Shown one piece after another: positions 42,875 to 54,089 of a DNA stretch of 64,000 nucleotides; the stretch's first letter is position 1, and every line of letters begins with the position of its first letter. Position numbers and translations under genes: made by a program. The notes under the pieces are model-generated. The model was given only the letters and a program-made list of their open reading frames with translations, ran no database searches and had not been told where the DNA came from. Location of the stretch: the NCBI GenBank assembly GCA_964016885.1, contig OZ024748.1, positions 26,916,015 to 26,980,014 on the forward strand, read 5' to 3'. Source of the DNA: Eledone cirrhosa (lineage: Eukaryota > Mollusca > Cephalopoda > Octopoda > Eledonidae).

Positions 42875-43026
42875 ATTACCATATTTGTAATTAATTAGAT
42901 CTTCCAATTAACTTTTTAAATAATCAAAAATTTAACCAGAATTTATAATATAACTTTCTTGGTATTAAGTTGATGTTTCGAACATAATTTAGGTAAAAGT
43001 TCTAAATAAAAATTATATTGGTAGGT
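42875..43026 (-). mobile_element. MITE-B fragment adjoining MITE-A copy 4
   Basis: ttaccatatttgtaattaat, taaataatcaaaaatttaac and a taggtaaaagttctaaataa block, as in MITE-B. Confidence 0.45.
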
Positions 43027-43254
43027 TTAACCTTTTAGTATTCACATTACTCTATATATACTATGATATTTTCATGGTAAAGGCTTTACCTTGCATAATT
43101 ATCTCACATAATATCGAATCTATGAGATTTTGAAAGTATTTATTTTGAAAACAATACCTTAGCATCAGTTTGAGCGACCGGTGACTGCCAGTTTCAACAG
43201 AAAGAGGTAAAGAATTCAGGCCGGTTTGGGTCGGTTTGAACATTAAAGGGTTAA
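43027..43254. mobile_element. MITE-A copy 4
   Basis: TTAA on both sides; opposite orientation to copy 1; internal catggtaaaggctttacctt and gagattttgaaagtatttat blocks match the complement of 15732-15945. Confidence 0.75.
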
Positions 43255-43722
43255 ATTTAAACGTGAATGGTTTAAAACAAATGGTTTTTGATTAAGGAAC
43301 CAACAGGCAATTTCAAGTGAGTTAGTATCAAAATTGTAGGCACCATGCCATCTGATCTATGTGCAACCAAGTACAACAAAATATGAGCAGCAATAGCAAT
43401 TCTCAGACCTGGGGCATCTGCAAATACAATGCTGAGTCTATAAGGAGAGAAATGCTGAACCATTATAGAAAATGGTCTACCTACGTGATCTCATCTCAAA
43501 TATAATGAGTACATTTTTCTCGTTTGTGAATCCAAACTTTATATGTGTGTGTGTATACAAAACTTCAACAAAGAAAAACAACACAGGAGTACAGTGAGGA
43601 AATATATTAGTTTGACACTTGATATAGTAAGAAAAGAGTCTTATATATTGTGAAATGGATGGTAAATGATGATGATGACTATCTTCCAGTAAGTTCTAAT
43701 ACTGAATTCCATTAGACAATTG

Positions 43723-43759
<37 letters not shown>

Positions 43760-43989
43760 TCTCTCTGACCTGTATTATAATTATAACAGTTTGTTTACCT
43801 CCACTATAGAGACTATACAATGTTACAGTACCTTGTTTACCTCTAGAGACTATACAATGTTGTAGTACCTTGTTTACCTCTACCATAGAGACTATACAAT
43901 GTTACAGTACCTTATTTACCTCTGGCCATTAAAACTCTAAAATACCTTTACTACTTTGCCATGTTTTCTTCTAATTTCTATGGCTCTTT

Positions 43990-44125
43990 ATTCTAAAGTT
44001 CAACTTTGCCTTTCCTCTTTTCAGGAGGTCAATAAAATAAAGTACCAGTAATGCACTGGGGTTGATTTAATCAACTTAACTCTCCCCTAATTAGTGGGCT
44101 TCTACCTAAATTAGAAATCATTTTG
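43990..44125 (+). mobile_element. SINE type 2 3' half
   Basis: caactttgcctttcctcttt, then aataaagtaccagtaatgca and ctggggttgatttaatcaac. Confidence 0.75.
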
Positions 44126-44307
44126 ACACTATCGGTAGAGGGTCAGACGCCATGCTTTCTAGCATAATTATGTCCCTTTATGATCTGAGTTCAAATCCCG
44201 CCGAGGTTAACTTTGCCTTTCATCCTTACGGGGGTCGATAAAATAAAGTACCAGTAATGTACTGGGTATTTGCTGGCCTTCTGCCAAAAAGTATAAACAA
44301 TTATTAA
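44126..44307 (+). mobile_element. SINE (type 1)
   Basis: cactatcggtagagggtcag head through the full core to agtataaacaattatta. Directly abuts the previous SINE. Confidence 0.9.
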
Positions 44308-44396
44308 TGAATATATACATGTCTATATATATTTGAAAAAAAATATTTTCAAGTGAACGTGACCCAACGGGTCACAGGTAGTCTAGTTTCTAATAA

Positions 44397-44518
44397 TGAG
44401 TTCAAATCCCGCCGAGGTTAACTTTGCCTTTCATCCTTACGGGGTCGATAAAATAAAGTACCAGTAATACACTAGGATAATTGCTGGCCTTGTGCCAAAA
44501 AGTAGAAACAATCATTAA
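44397..44518 (+). mobile_element. 5'-truncated SINE (type 1)
   Basis: Begins within the B-box region at gagttcaaatcccgccgagg and runs to the 3' end aaacaatcatta. Confidence 0.9.
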
Positions 44519-44521
44519 TGA

Positions 44522-44730
44522 AGGGTGGTGGATTGGCAGTATCAGCAGAGCGTTGGACAACATGCTCTGTAGCATATAATTATGTCCCTTTACATTTTGA
44601 ATTCAAATCCTGCCAAGTTTAGCTGCCTTTCATCCTTACACGGACTATAAAATAAAATACCAGTAACACACTGGGGTTGATTTAATTGACTTTCCTCTTC
44701 CCTTTAAAATTCTCTGAAATCATAACTCTG
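44522..44730 (+). mobile_element. SINE, type 2 end, diverged
   Basis: agggtggtggattggcagta head, B-box-like gaattcaaatcctgcc, ctggggttgatttaattgac; the final end is degenerate. Confidence 0.8.
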
Positions 44731-45199
44731 CAAACTTAAAAAAGGAAGACATGTTGAAAAATGTAGACCCAGATATACCCAAAACTACAAGTTGATTACA
44801 GCTTCTTGATCCTAAATCAAAAGGATTTGGGATGACCTGGTGCTAAACAACAACAATAAGCACAAATCAAGGTTATTAAAGTGTAGTAAAGTACTAAATG
44901 ACTGAGGTTATATGGTGATTGATCAGGGTGTCAGAAATACAATCCCTGCTTTGATTGTGTTGTTCCCCCATGAACAGGAATAAGTACTTAAAGCTTGTTT
45001 GTCATGGTTGCTTGCTCAGCTAGTCGTCAATGAACAATTCTAATTTTATGGTTGATTTCCCAGCAATAGAAAAAGCAGTCAGCTGTGTAATCTGCATGGT
45101 AATTACTGTAAAATAACACAAAAATATATATTAAAAGTAGATAAATTCGCTTCCCTCTTCCACTTTTTTTTTCTTTTTTTTTTTTGTAATTAAGACATC

Positions 45200-45977
45200 T
45201 ACATCATCATCATTTTACATCCGCTTTTCCCTGCTTGCAAGGGTGGGATGGGTCTTATTCAGCACAGCATCTCTCCACTCCTCACGGTCCTTCGTCATCT
45301 CCACTGTGAGCTTCAATGATCTGAGGTCTGTTCTCACCACCTCCGCCCATGTTTTTCGTGGTCTACCTCTACCATGTCTTCCTTCAACTGGCATTTCCTG
45401 GCACTTCTTCACCCATCGGTCATCCTCCATGCGCATCACATGTCCATACCACCTCAGTCTCCTCTCCCGTACACTACATTCTATCCCTCTCAGACACAGT
45501 TTCTCTCTCAACACATTTATGCTGGGTCGTTCACGCACATTTACACTGCACATCCAACGGAGCATGCTTGCCTCATTTCTCTCCAGCCGTCGCATATCCT
45601 CTGCAGTTGCTGCCCATGTCTCACAACCATGCAGCATCGCGCTCCTCACAGGCATCATACAACCGGCCTTTCGTACGCAGGGAGAAACCCTTCTTCGTCA
45701 ACAGAGGAAGCAGCTCCCTAAACTTCTTCCAACCCGTCATTATTCTAGATACTATGGCCTTGGAACACCCTCCTCCCATGCTAATCTGATCTCCTAGGTA
45801 CTGGAAGCTATCCACCACTTCTATAGCGCCCTCCTGCATCTGAAAAATGTGTTTATCAATGCGACTTCTACTGTCTAATTTCCCTGTACATCTACTGCAT
45901 ACATATTTCTCCCTACCTGTTAGTTTACATGGATAATATAAATAACTATTAATGTCCTGTACCACATGAAACAGCAT
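45200..45977 (-). pseudogene. 5'-truncated LINE, frameshifted RT C-terminal part
   Basis: Same family as 17494-18382. Upstream frame (45977 to about 45650) has YVCSRCTGKLDSRS and IEVVDSFQYLGDQISMGGG to GRLYDAC. A frameshift near 45650 moves to the second frame: [40 protein letters not shown] and GRPRKTWAEVVRTDL. It ends with the (ATG)n tail at 45200-45215. No endonuclease or catalytic core. Confidence 0.88.
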
Positions 45978-45991
45978 TATTAGTATGGCAG

Positions 45992-46177
45992 TGGACGGTT
46001 GATTGGCAGTATCAGTAGAGGGTCGGACGCCATGCTTTGCAGCATAGTTACGTCCCTTTACGATCTGAGTTCAAATCCTGCTGAGGTTGACTTTGCCTTT
46101 CATCCTTACGGGGTCGATAAAATAAAGTACCAGTAATGTACTCGGTAATTGCTGGCCTTGTGCCTAAAGTAGAAACA
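45992..46177 (+). mobile_element. SINE (type 1) with 16-bp target-site duplication
   Basis: Complete copy flanked by the exact 16-mer attattagtatggcag at 45976-45991 and 46178-46193. Confidence 0.93.
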
Positions 46178-46187
46178 ATTATTAGTA

Positions 46188-46372
46188 TGGCAGTATCAGT
46201 AGAGGGTCTGATGCTGTGCTTTGCAGCAAAGAGTTACGGCCCTTTATGGTCTGAGTTCAAATCCCACCAAAGTTAACTTTGCCTTTCATCCCTACAGGGT
46301 CGATAAAATAAAGTACCAGTAATGTATTGGGTAATTGCTGGCCTTGTGCCAAAAGTAGAAACAATTATTAGC
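46188..46372 (+). mobile_element. SINE (type 1), pre-existing neighbour
   Basis: Starts tggcagtatcagtagagggt and runs to aaagtagaaacaattatta. Its first bases form part of the target duplication of the SINE at 45992, so this copy was there first. Confidence 0.9.
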
Positions 46373-46394
46373 AAGACATTAAAAAGAACAAAAC

Positions 46395-46505
46395 AGCACT
46401 ATGACTGCATCACATTAAAAATTAAAACCTTTTAGTTTACTGTAAATTTTCACAACAATCCATCCACTAGTAAAGATATTGTAAATATTTAATTAACAAA
46501 AACCA
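46395..46505 (-). repeat. Reverse copy of the 152-bp repeat near gli e1
   Basis: actgcatcacattaaaaatt, ttcacaacaatccatccact and ttgtaaatatttaattaaca match the complement of 16060-16140. Confidence 0.6.
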
Positions 46506-46782
46506 TTTTGAGATATCTTTTCTACTAATTAATTAGAGGATATCAAGAATTGATTACTAAAGAGACCCTATACTCCCATCAACGATGAATGAAAAATTAT
46601 GTACAAATGTTATAGTGTGTGTGTAGTGGCCAGGCCAATAAAAGGTTGTCATAATACTCATGCATGCTACACACTACTTACAATACATACTGAAACACCA
46701 ATATACATCATGTGAGCTTCAGTTTTCAATATAAAAGCTCATTTCCCTTCTATATAAACCAGTGCAATACATTTTACCCATC

Positions 46783-46887
46783 AGGTTAGCTTTGCCTTTC
46801 ATCCTTACGGGATCGAGATTTAATTGACTTTTCCTTTCCCCCCAAATTGTTGGCCTTGTGCCTAAATCAAAAACCATTATTATTTAT
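46783..46887 (+). mobile_element. Internally deleted SINE, type 2 end
   Basis: ggttagctttgcctttcatc followed directly by gatttaattgacttttcctt and the gttggccttgtgcctaaatc end. Confidence 0.75.
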
Positions 46888-47084
46888 ATTGTTGTTTATT
46901 AATCTCAATTTATTTGCCAAATTATGAAAAATTAATTAATGGAAGGTGGGTTGATTTCATTTCATGAACTTCCCAGTTATCCTTATTGTACATATACTCC
47001 GTCATGGACTAACTAATTATATATGGAGGAAAACACACAACGTTGAGTGCTTAAATCAAATTGCATCATTATTCACTGATTAGT

Positions 47085-47300
47085 GTGTTGCATATCCAGC
47101 CCTGATTAGTCAACATGTGTCTCAAAGAAAGTCTGTCTCAAGCCAGGAGGCTCGTCAGGCCAGTGCTTATCTTGGTTTCATGGCGTGAAGTAACTAATAG
47201 CACAGGACTACCCCATGTACAGGACGCCAGTCCATCGCGAGGCTAAACCCCCAGCTATTGCTAGTACTCATTTTCAGCTGAGTATACTGTAGCAACATGT
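47085..47300 (+). repeat. Possible conserved dispersed repeat
   Basis: Contains caggactaccccatgtacag, gacgccagtccatcgcgagg and ctattgctagtactcatttt. GC-richer than its surroundings and resembles a widespread animal repeat core, but I cannot name it. Confidence 0.35.
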
Positions 47301-47437
47301 GTGCCATAAGTGTGTGTATATATATATATATACTATATATTAGAACTCTCTGAATTGTGGTAACTATATTTTCAAATATGTATATATACCCTTGCTAGTA
47401 GGGAAAACAGATGTTAAATGATGATAATGATGATGAT

Positions 47438-47476
<39 letters not shown>

Positions 47477-47495
47477 ATATGTATAAGTGTATTCA

Positions 47496-47625
47496 TTTAT
47501 CAAATAAATGACTCTTACAAGACTAGTTTTGTTTCCTTCTTTAAGAATTTGTGAGGGTGACTCTCAGATGAGATCTTACGAAATGAAACAGGACTAGCCT
47601 TGTAAGAGTCATTAATAAAATAAAT
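47496..47625. mobile_element. Imperfect foldback repeat
   Basis: aaataaatgactcttacaag and cttgtaagagtcattaataa are inverted; about 34 of 40 arm positions pair around a roughly 50-bp spacer. Confidence 0.65.
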
Positions 47626-48208
47626 AAAAACATATCCACTCTATCTGATGTATTGAGTACTTTGCCTTAAATTGTAGTTCTCTACATTTTAAATGGGAAC
47701 ATTAACAATTATGTGTTTATGTTCATACTGTATCATTTGATGTCCCATAACTTAGTAGTTCAACAAAAAGAGATCAATAAACCAGGTAACTGACTGAAAT
47801 AAATGCTGAGGTTGATATAAGGCTGATTAAATACTTGAAGGCAGTGTCCCAGCATGGTCACAGTCTAATGGCTGAAACCAGTAATAAAATAAGAGGTAAG
47901 CTCCATAACCTGGCTTCCATTCCTAGATGATATAATTTCACTTTACTAATGAATTTATGTGAAACATATTATCCCAGTTTTATGTGGTAAGCATTTGAGA
48001 GTACAAAGTGCCCACCACCATCGTACTCATTTATGCAGCTGGGTAGACTGGAGCAATGTGCAATGAAGTGTTTTGCTCATGTAAACAACAAATTTAGTAC
48101 CACTTATTTCAGTTATTTAAAGAATCCTATTTACCAGACTACACAACTAAGCACCCATCCCACAAAATATTTAGTCTTCTACTAAATTGATTATTATTAT
48201 TATTATTT

Positions 48209-48432
48209 TGGTGGATTGGCAAAATTGTTAGCATTGCAGCATTTAGTCAGACTCTTTATATTCTGAGTTCAGATCTGGTGAAGGTCAACTTTACCTGTCA
48301 TCCTTCTGGGAGAATGGGGAGGGGAATAGTTGCTAAAATATAGTACTAGTCAAGTACTGGAGTTGATTGATATAACTGACTTTCCCTCACCCCAGCTAAA
48401 AAAATTGTTGGCCTTGTGCTTAAATTAGAAAC

Positions 48433-48438
<6 letters not shown>
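48209..48438 (+). mobile_element. Old SINE, type 2 end, followed by (ATT)n
   Basis: ttggtggattggcaaaattg head, gagttcagatctggtgaa, and the gttggccttgtgcttaaatt end followed by an ATT run. Confidence 0.75.
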
Positions 48439-48468
<30 letters not shown>

Positions 48469-48613
48469 CTAAAGAAATCATTATTTTCTTGGATGGTTCC
48501 TAGAAGTTCTTCCAACCTGTAAACCTCAATACCAAAGTACAGATAATGTTTTTTTGTCTAAAATACTGAATCAAATTTTTTTTGTAAAAAGAATTTTTTT
48601 TTAAATGTTTATT

Positions 48614-48739
48614 TTAACCCTTTTAACACTGCCATATCAAAACACTTTATGGTCCATAAAATCAACCTAAAAATATTATGCCCTTCCAATTGTTTTTTTT
48701 TCTTTTTTGGTGTATGTATATTTTGGGTGTATGTATATT

Positions 48740-48799
<60 letters not shown>

Positions 48800-49038
48800 G
48801 TATTTTTCAGCATGGAAAAAATGTTTTGCCTCAAATTATGTCTGAAAAATTTATCCCACATCTTGGAAGCTCAAGTTTATGTTAGTCATTTTATATTAAA
48901 CATTTTTTTTTTTGCCCAAATTTAGCAACTCAAAGTGGGGGGGGAGGGGTCCATGAAGTCGGAGTATCCACAACATCAGAGAGTCTTTAATGCCAGGAAA
49001 TATGGAAATCAAAAAGACCGCAGCAATAAAAGGGTTAA
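48614..49038. mobile_element. TTAA-flanked MITE (third type) containing (TA)n
   Basis: TTAA then cccttttaacactgccatat at one end; gcagcaataaaaggg then TTAA at the other. A (TA)n array fills 48738-48794. No transposase. Distinct internal sequence from MITE-A. Confidence 0.6.
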
Positions 49039-49269
49039 AACACACACACAAAATTTTTTTTTTTTTTGTCCCTTTCTGTTTTTGTTCTTTTTTTAAAGCC
49101 TACCTGTTCACCACCATTGTCCAAATTTGTTTCAACTTTTTTTTTTGTTATTTTATAAATTTTGTTTCCATGGAGAAAAAATGACAGAAAGTAAAAAAAA
49201 AAATATCAAAGAAACAGCAGATACACTCTTTGTAATCATTTTTGTACAAAATTTTCATACACTTTTTTT

Positions 49270-49504
49270 CAATTCATGATATATATTTTTTAAATATATA
49301 TAAATATATATATTATATAACTTAAGAATATGTCCGTCCAACTCCTCAATACAACTGATGAATGAAACGAAGAAATGAAAATGGAAAGGAAAGAAAGGAT
49401 AAAGATAACGAAGCAATATATATGTGTGTGTATATATACATATATATGTGTGTGTGTATATATACATACACACACACATATATACACATGTATACATACA
49501 CACA

Positions 49505-49555
<51 letters not shown>
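49270..49555. repeat. TA/TG/CA microsatellites
   Basis: Alternating runs; the open frames over this stretch are Tyr/Ile/Val/His artefacts. Confidence 0.95.
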
Positions 49556-49557
<2 letters not shown>

Positions 49558-49774
49558 CCAGTTTCTGATTGTTGTATTATTGATCTGACAAACCACTTGG
49601 AAATATTGTTAAACATGAAACAGATATGGGTTATTATTATTATTATTATTAAGTATTGATAATGCGTGGAACAAATTATGAATAAATTCATACAACTCAT
49701 CAATGTAGTCATACGAACATGAGAAATGTCTTCTTGTCTTTATTCATTTTATTATTACTATTATCTTAGTACCA

Positions 49775-49854
49775 GTAATGCATTGGGGTGGATTTAATCC
49801 ACTTCGCCTCCCCCGAAATTGTTGGCCCTTGTACCCAAATCAGAAACCATTTGG
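49775..49854 (+). mobile_element. SINE type 2 3' fragment
   Basis: accagtaatgcattggggtg and attgttggcccttgtaccca, ending at the start of the next SINE. Confidence 0.75.
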
Positions 49855-50036
49855 CAGTATCGGTAGAGGGTCGGACGCCATGCTTTGCAGCACAGAGTTA
49901 CTTCCCTTTATGATCTGAGTTCAAATCCCACCGAGGTTAACTTTGCTTTTCATCCTTACGGGATCGATAAAATAAAGTACTAGTAATGCTCTGAGTAATT
50001 GCTGGCCTTGTGCCAAAAGTAGAAACAATTATTACT
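49853..50036 (+). mobile_element. SINE (type 1)
   Basis: tggcagtatcggtagagggt through the full core to gtagaaacaattatta. Confidence 0.92.
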
Positions 50037-50429
50037 ATTATCTTTATTCCTTCTTTTGTTGGTTTATCCTCTCGTGCTAATGCACCCAGTGTTGGTCAAT
50101 CAATGATAAACATTGATTGCCAAATAAATTAACTATGGAAATATAAAAGATACAGAAGCGAAAACCAACCAACATATTATTACAACAATATGACCCTCCC
50201 CAAGTATTACAATATATATATATATATTAGATTCCCTTACTGTCTTCGAAGCAAGCTGGTATTTATTTATTCACCATGAACATAAATTCTCAGCCATAAA
50301 TTTCTTCTTCCTTCCCAGCTATTCTTTCAACACTTTGAGCCCAATCTATGTACATATATTTATCTCTCTATAATTCTTTATTTTCCTAGAGCCCAATGCA
50401 CATTTCTTTATTTTCCTATTACTTTTCTA

Positions 50430-53052
50430 TTTGACACAGTTACCATGCTGGCTATCTATCTCAAAATTTCGCACACACCACCAGAGACTCACTGACCAAT
50501 CAAACCACAGCAACACATATACCTTCACCCATCACTTGCGGCAACAAATGCTGCTGCTACTACAACTATTATCTTTCCTAAACCTCGCCGGAGAAATCTT
50601 TGTTTATTGTTATCTATAGATGAGCTGAAGATGATGGAACAACCCTGAATGAAAATGAACCCACGCATTCCCAGGTGACTATGCAAATCCTTAATTCAGA
50701 TACAGAAAGCATGCACCCACCCCCACCTCCAAAAACACCCTCCCTCACCATTGACGGCAGATGCCCAAAATTCAAAATTGGCACCATCAACATGAGCACA
50801 ATGAAAGAAAGAACAAGAGAAATTGTAGAGATGTTAGAATGAAAGGAAATTGATGTATGTTGTGTGCAAGAGACTAGATGGAGAGGAGAATCTGACAGGC
50901 AAAAAACTGTTACAAATTTTTCTGGGTGGGAAATGACAACAAGTTGAGTGGTGTAGGTATACTATTAGCTGACAAATGGGTAGATAAAATAATCTCTGTG
51001 AACAGAGTGAACGCGAGAATCATTAAACTCAGACTAGTCCTGAATAAAACAATATCTGTTTACGCACCCCAATCTGGGTTATCAGACGAACTCAAAGATA
51101 AGTTTTACGAGTCCCTAATGCACACTACTATGCTAACGAATGACAATGACTTCCTAATCATTGCAGAGGACTTTAACATACACGGCTTCTACAGTCCATG
51201 GCACAAGAAATGAAGAAGGTTTCAAGCTCCTAGAATTCTGCGACACCAATGACCTATTGATTTGTAACACAAACTTCTAAAAACCCGACAACCACCTGAT
51301 CACATATAGTTCTGGGGAGCATGCTAGTCAGATGAATTTTATCCTTACCAGAGGACGAGGTGTACGGATGGTTGTAAACATGAAAGTCTTCACTCACGAG
51401 GAATATACCTCCCAATATAACCTCAGTGACCTCATTATCAGAACTAGACAAACTTATAAAAAGGAGGCAACCAAGAGAAGAAAGATTTGGAAGCTGAAAG
51501 AGCCCTCAGCCTGTAACAGATTTAGGTTTATTTTGCTTGACGCCTATGACAGTAAAGAAGAACAGAAAGAGACATTCAATATAGAAGAGAATTGGGAGTT
51601 CTTAAAAATAACCTACTGAAGGTGACAGGCGAGATCTGTGGTTGGAGCAAGACTAGAGAAGGAGAGTGACTTGGTGGTGGAACAATAAGGTAGATGAGAC
51701 AATTAAGGCTAAGAGAGAGGCAAGGAAACAATGGAAGAACAGGGAAAGCAGGGTACATTACATAGAGACCAGGAGGGAAGCTAAGCGACAAGTATACTTT
51801 GCTAAAGGGTTAAAGTCAACCTGACAAAGACTAACGTCCTAGTAAGTAGAAGAGAAAACAGAACCCCGATTCCCTCAGGGAAATGGCCTTGCTCAGTATG
51901 TAGGAATGGTCTAGGTAGAAATTTCGTCCTCTGTGACAAATGCACACTATGGGTACACAAGAGACATAGGCTTTACATATAGCGGTTGCACTGAGACAGT
52001 AAGCAGCAAAGAGCAATCAAATTCTGGGAAGGCTCGGCAAAAACAGTAGACAGATTCTGCTACCTGGGTGACCAAATTAACAGTGGAGGTGGTGTTCTGA
52101 AAGTACAGTAGCCAAAGTGAGAACAGGATGGAAGAAGTTCAGGGAGCTACATCCACTGTTAGCTGCAAAAAGCTTTTCCTTCAAAGTAAAAGCAGACTGT
52201 ATGATGCGTGCATATGAACAACAATGTTGCATGGTAGTGAGACCTGGGTGCTGTGTGTAGAAGACTTGCCTAGCAATCTATGCGAGTCTTGCATGTTCCA
52301 ATGGATGTGTAACAGTAATATACGTGAACGGTAAAGCATAAACGTACTGAGAGAGAAACTAGGCATAAGAGGAACCAATTGCAGTGTGCAGGAGAGGAGA
52401 TTGCATTGGTATGGACATGTGATACGTATGAAGGATGGCAGCTGTATAAAAAGGTGCAGAATACTCAGAGTTGATGAACACCGTGGAGTGTGGAGACCCA
52501 GAAAGACTTGGGATGAGGTGATAAAAGCTGACCTTGCCTAGTTACACCTCTCAAAGGTGATGACACAGGACTGAGATCTCTGGCGTTACGCAGTATTACA
52601 GAAGACCAGACTTCCCAAGGACACAGGCCGAGACTAAGCATATATATATATAGTATGCACCACCCACCCCACCTACTCTTATACATCTCTCATGAGGACA
52701 AGCTGAAGCATACATCCAGTGAAATCTTCAGCCCACACTGTAAAGTGATCATTACGGCGACACAGCAATAAAGCGCCCAGCCCACACTGTAAAGTGGTTG
52801 TGTAGGCATCACGGCCAAAAGGACCCAGTCCACACTATAGAGTGGTCATGTAATCGTCATGACAAAAAGCACCCAGCTCTCACTATAAATGAGGTTGGTG
52901 CTAGGAAGGGCTTCCAGCCATAGAAACCAAACCAAAATCAGTTCTGTACGAACAAAACATGGTCATCTCACCTAACCTGGCATTGTTCACAACAGAATAA
53001 CTCATCTAACCTATGCCAGCGTGGAAAAATGGATGTTAAATGGAGATGATGA
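50430..53052 (+). pseudogene. Decayed LINE with endonuclease remnant, RT core deleted
   Basis: 50750-51350 encodes, with stops and frameshifts, an AP-endonuclease: FKIGTINMSTMKERTREIVE, KEIDVCCVQETRWRGE, then GVGILLADKWVDKIISVNRV, AEDFNIHG and GFKLLEFCDTNDLLICNTNF. At about 51810 it jumps to [28 protein letters not shown] and RFCYLGDQINSGGG, so most of the RT, including the catalytic core, is missing. The 3' tail at 52690-53050 has three 48-bp-like units, gaagggcttccagccatag and the final ggatgttaaatgg. Same family as 17494. Confidence 0.85.
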
Positions 53053-53054
53053 TA

Positions 53055-54083
53055 TACGAGGTCTGTCTGCAAAGTAACAGGACTTAGTGTGCCATGTGAG
53101 CTTTGAGTTGGGTACGAATTAGCGGGTAGCATCGCCGTGTAACATAATATCCAGGGAGTATATAACTGTGATCTCAGCTCCCTGCAGCGGTTGTATGTTT
53201 TTTGTCGTGCTTTTGTTAACAGCTCTTCAATTTTAGGCCGTCGAGTGATGGACATAGAACAACAAACCAACCTGAAGTTTCTGCTCCAGCTGGGGAAACC
53301 TCCGTCAGAAACACTTGGAATACTGCAGCAAGTGTACGGAGATAAGACAATGTTACACTCATGGATTTTCAAGTGGCACAAAATATTTAAAGGGATCCGA
53401 GGACATGGAAGATGACCCCCAGAGCAGGAAGCCTTCAACGAACAGGACCGAGGCCAACGTTGAGCATATGAAGCGCGTGGTATATGTCACTGATCAAAAG
53501 TGAGTTGAGCATGTCAAGCGCGTGGTATATGTCACTGATCAAAAGTGAGTTGAGCATGTCAAGCACGTGGTATATGTCACTGATCAAAAGTGAGTTGAGC
53601 ATGTCAAGCACGTGGTATATGTCACTGATCAAAAGTGAGTTGAGCATGTCAAGCACGTGGTATATGTCACTGATCAAAAGTGAGTTGAGCATGAACCGCG
53701 ACAGTGTTTGGAAGTTTATCACCAAAGATTTGGGCATGCAGTAGATCGCCAGCTCACAACGCCCTGAGCATCCGGCAGTTCCTAGCTGAGGAATACTTTG
53801 CCATACTGGAACAACCTCTTATTCACATGATCAGCTCCGTGTGACTTTTTTTTCCCCCCAAGCTTAAGGAGTTCATCAAGGGGACCCATTTTGAAGGTGT
53901 GGAGGCCATCAAGAGGGCCATAGTGAAGGAGATGAGGGGCATCCCAGAAGAATCTTTCCAGCAGTGTATAGAAGCGTGGCAGAGAAGGATGGAAAAATGC
54001 ATTAGACTCAAAGGAGATCACTTTGAAATGGAAACCATGTAGTTTGTGACACCAGTCCCTTTACTTTTCAGACAGACCTCGTA
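53055..54083 (+). mobile_element. Decayed mariner-family DNA transposon with both terminal inverted repeats
   Basis: TIRs tacgaggtctgtctgcaaag and its complement ending cagacagacctcgta, flanked by TA at 53053-53054 and 54084-54085. The transposase starts MDIEQQTNLKFLLQLGKPPS followed by ETLGILQQVYGDKTML, the N-terminal helix-turn-helix region of mariner transposases, then frameshifts. RDSVWKFITKDLGM survives at 53698-53739. A C-terminal stretch FEGVEAIKRAIVKEM remains at about 53890-53935. The D,D34D catalytic region is deleted and a 45-bp unit is amplified inside. It cannot make active transposase. Confidence 0.92.
53460..53694 (+). repeat. 45-bp tandem repeat inside the mariner transposase
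   Basis: Five copies of a unit starting gttgagcatgtcaagcacgt and continuing ggtatatgtcactgatcaaa agtga; each carries an in-frame stop in the transposase frame. Confidence 0.92.
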
Positions 54084-54089
54084 TATATA

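Noticed and set aside
45243..45797. 184-codon plus-strand frame
   Set aside because: Antisense of the LINE reverse-transcriptase fragment at 45200-45977.
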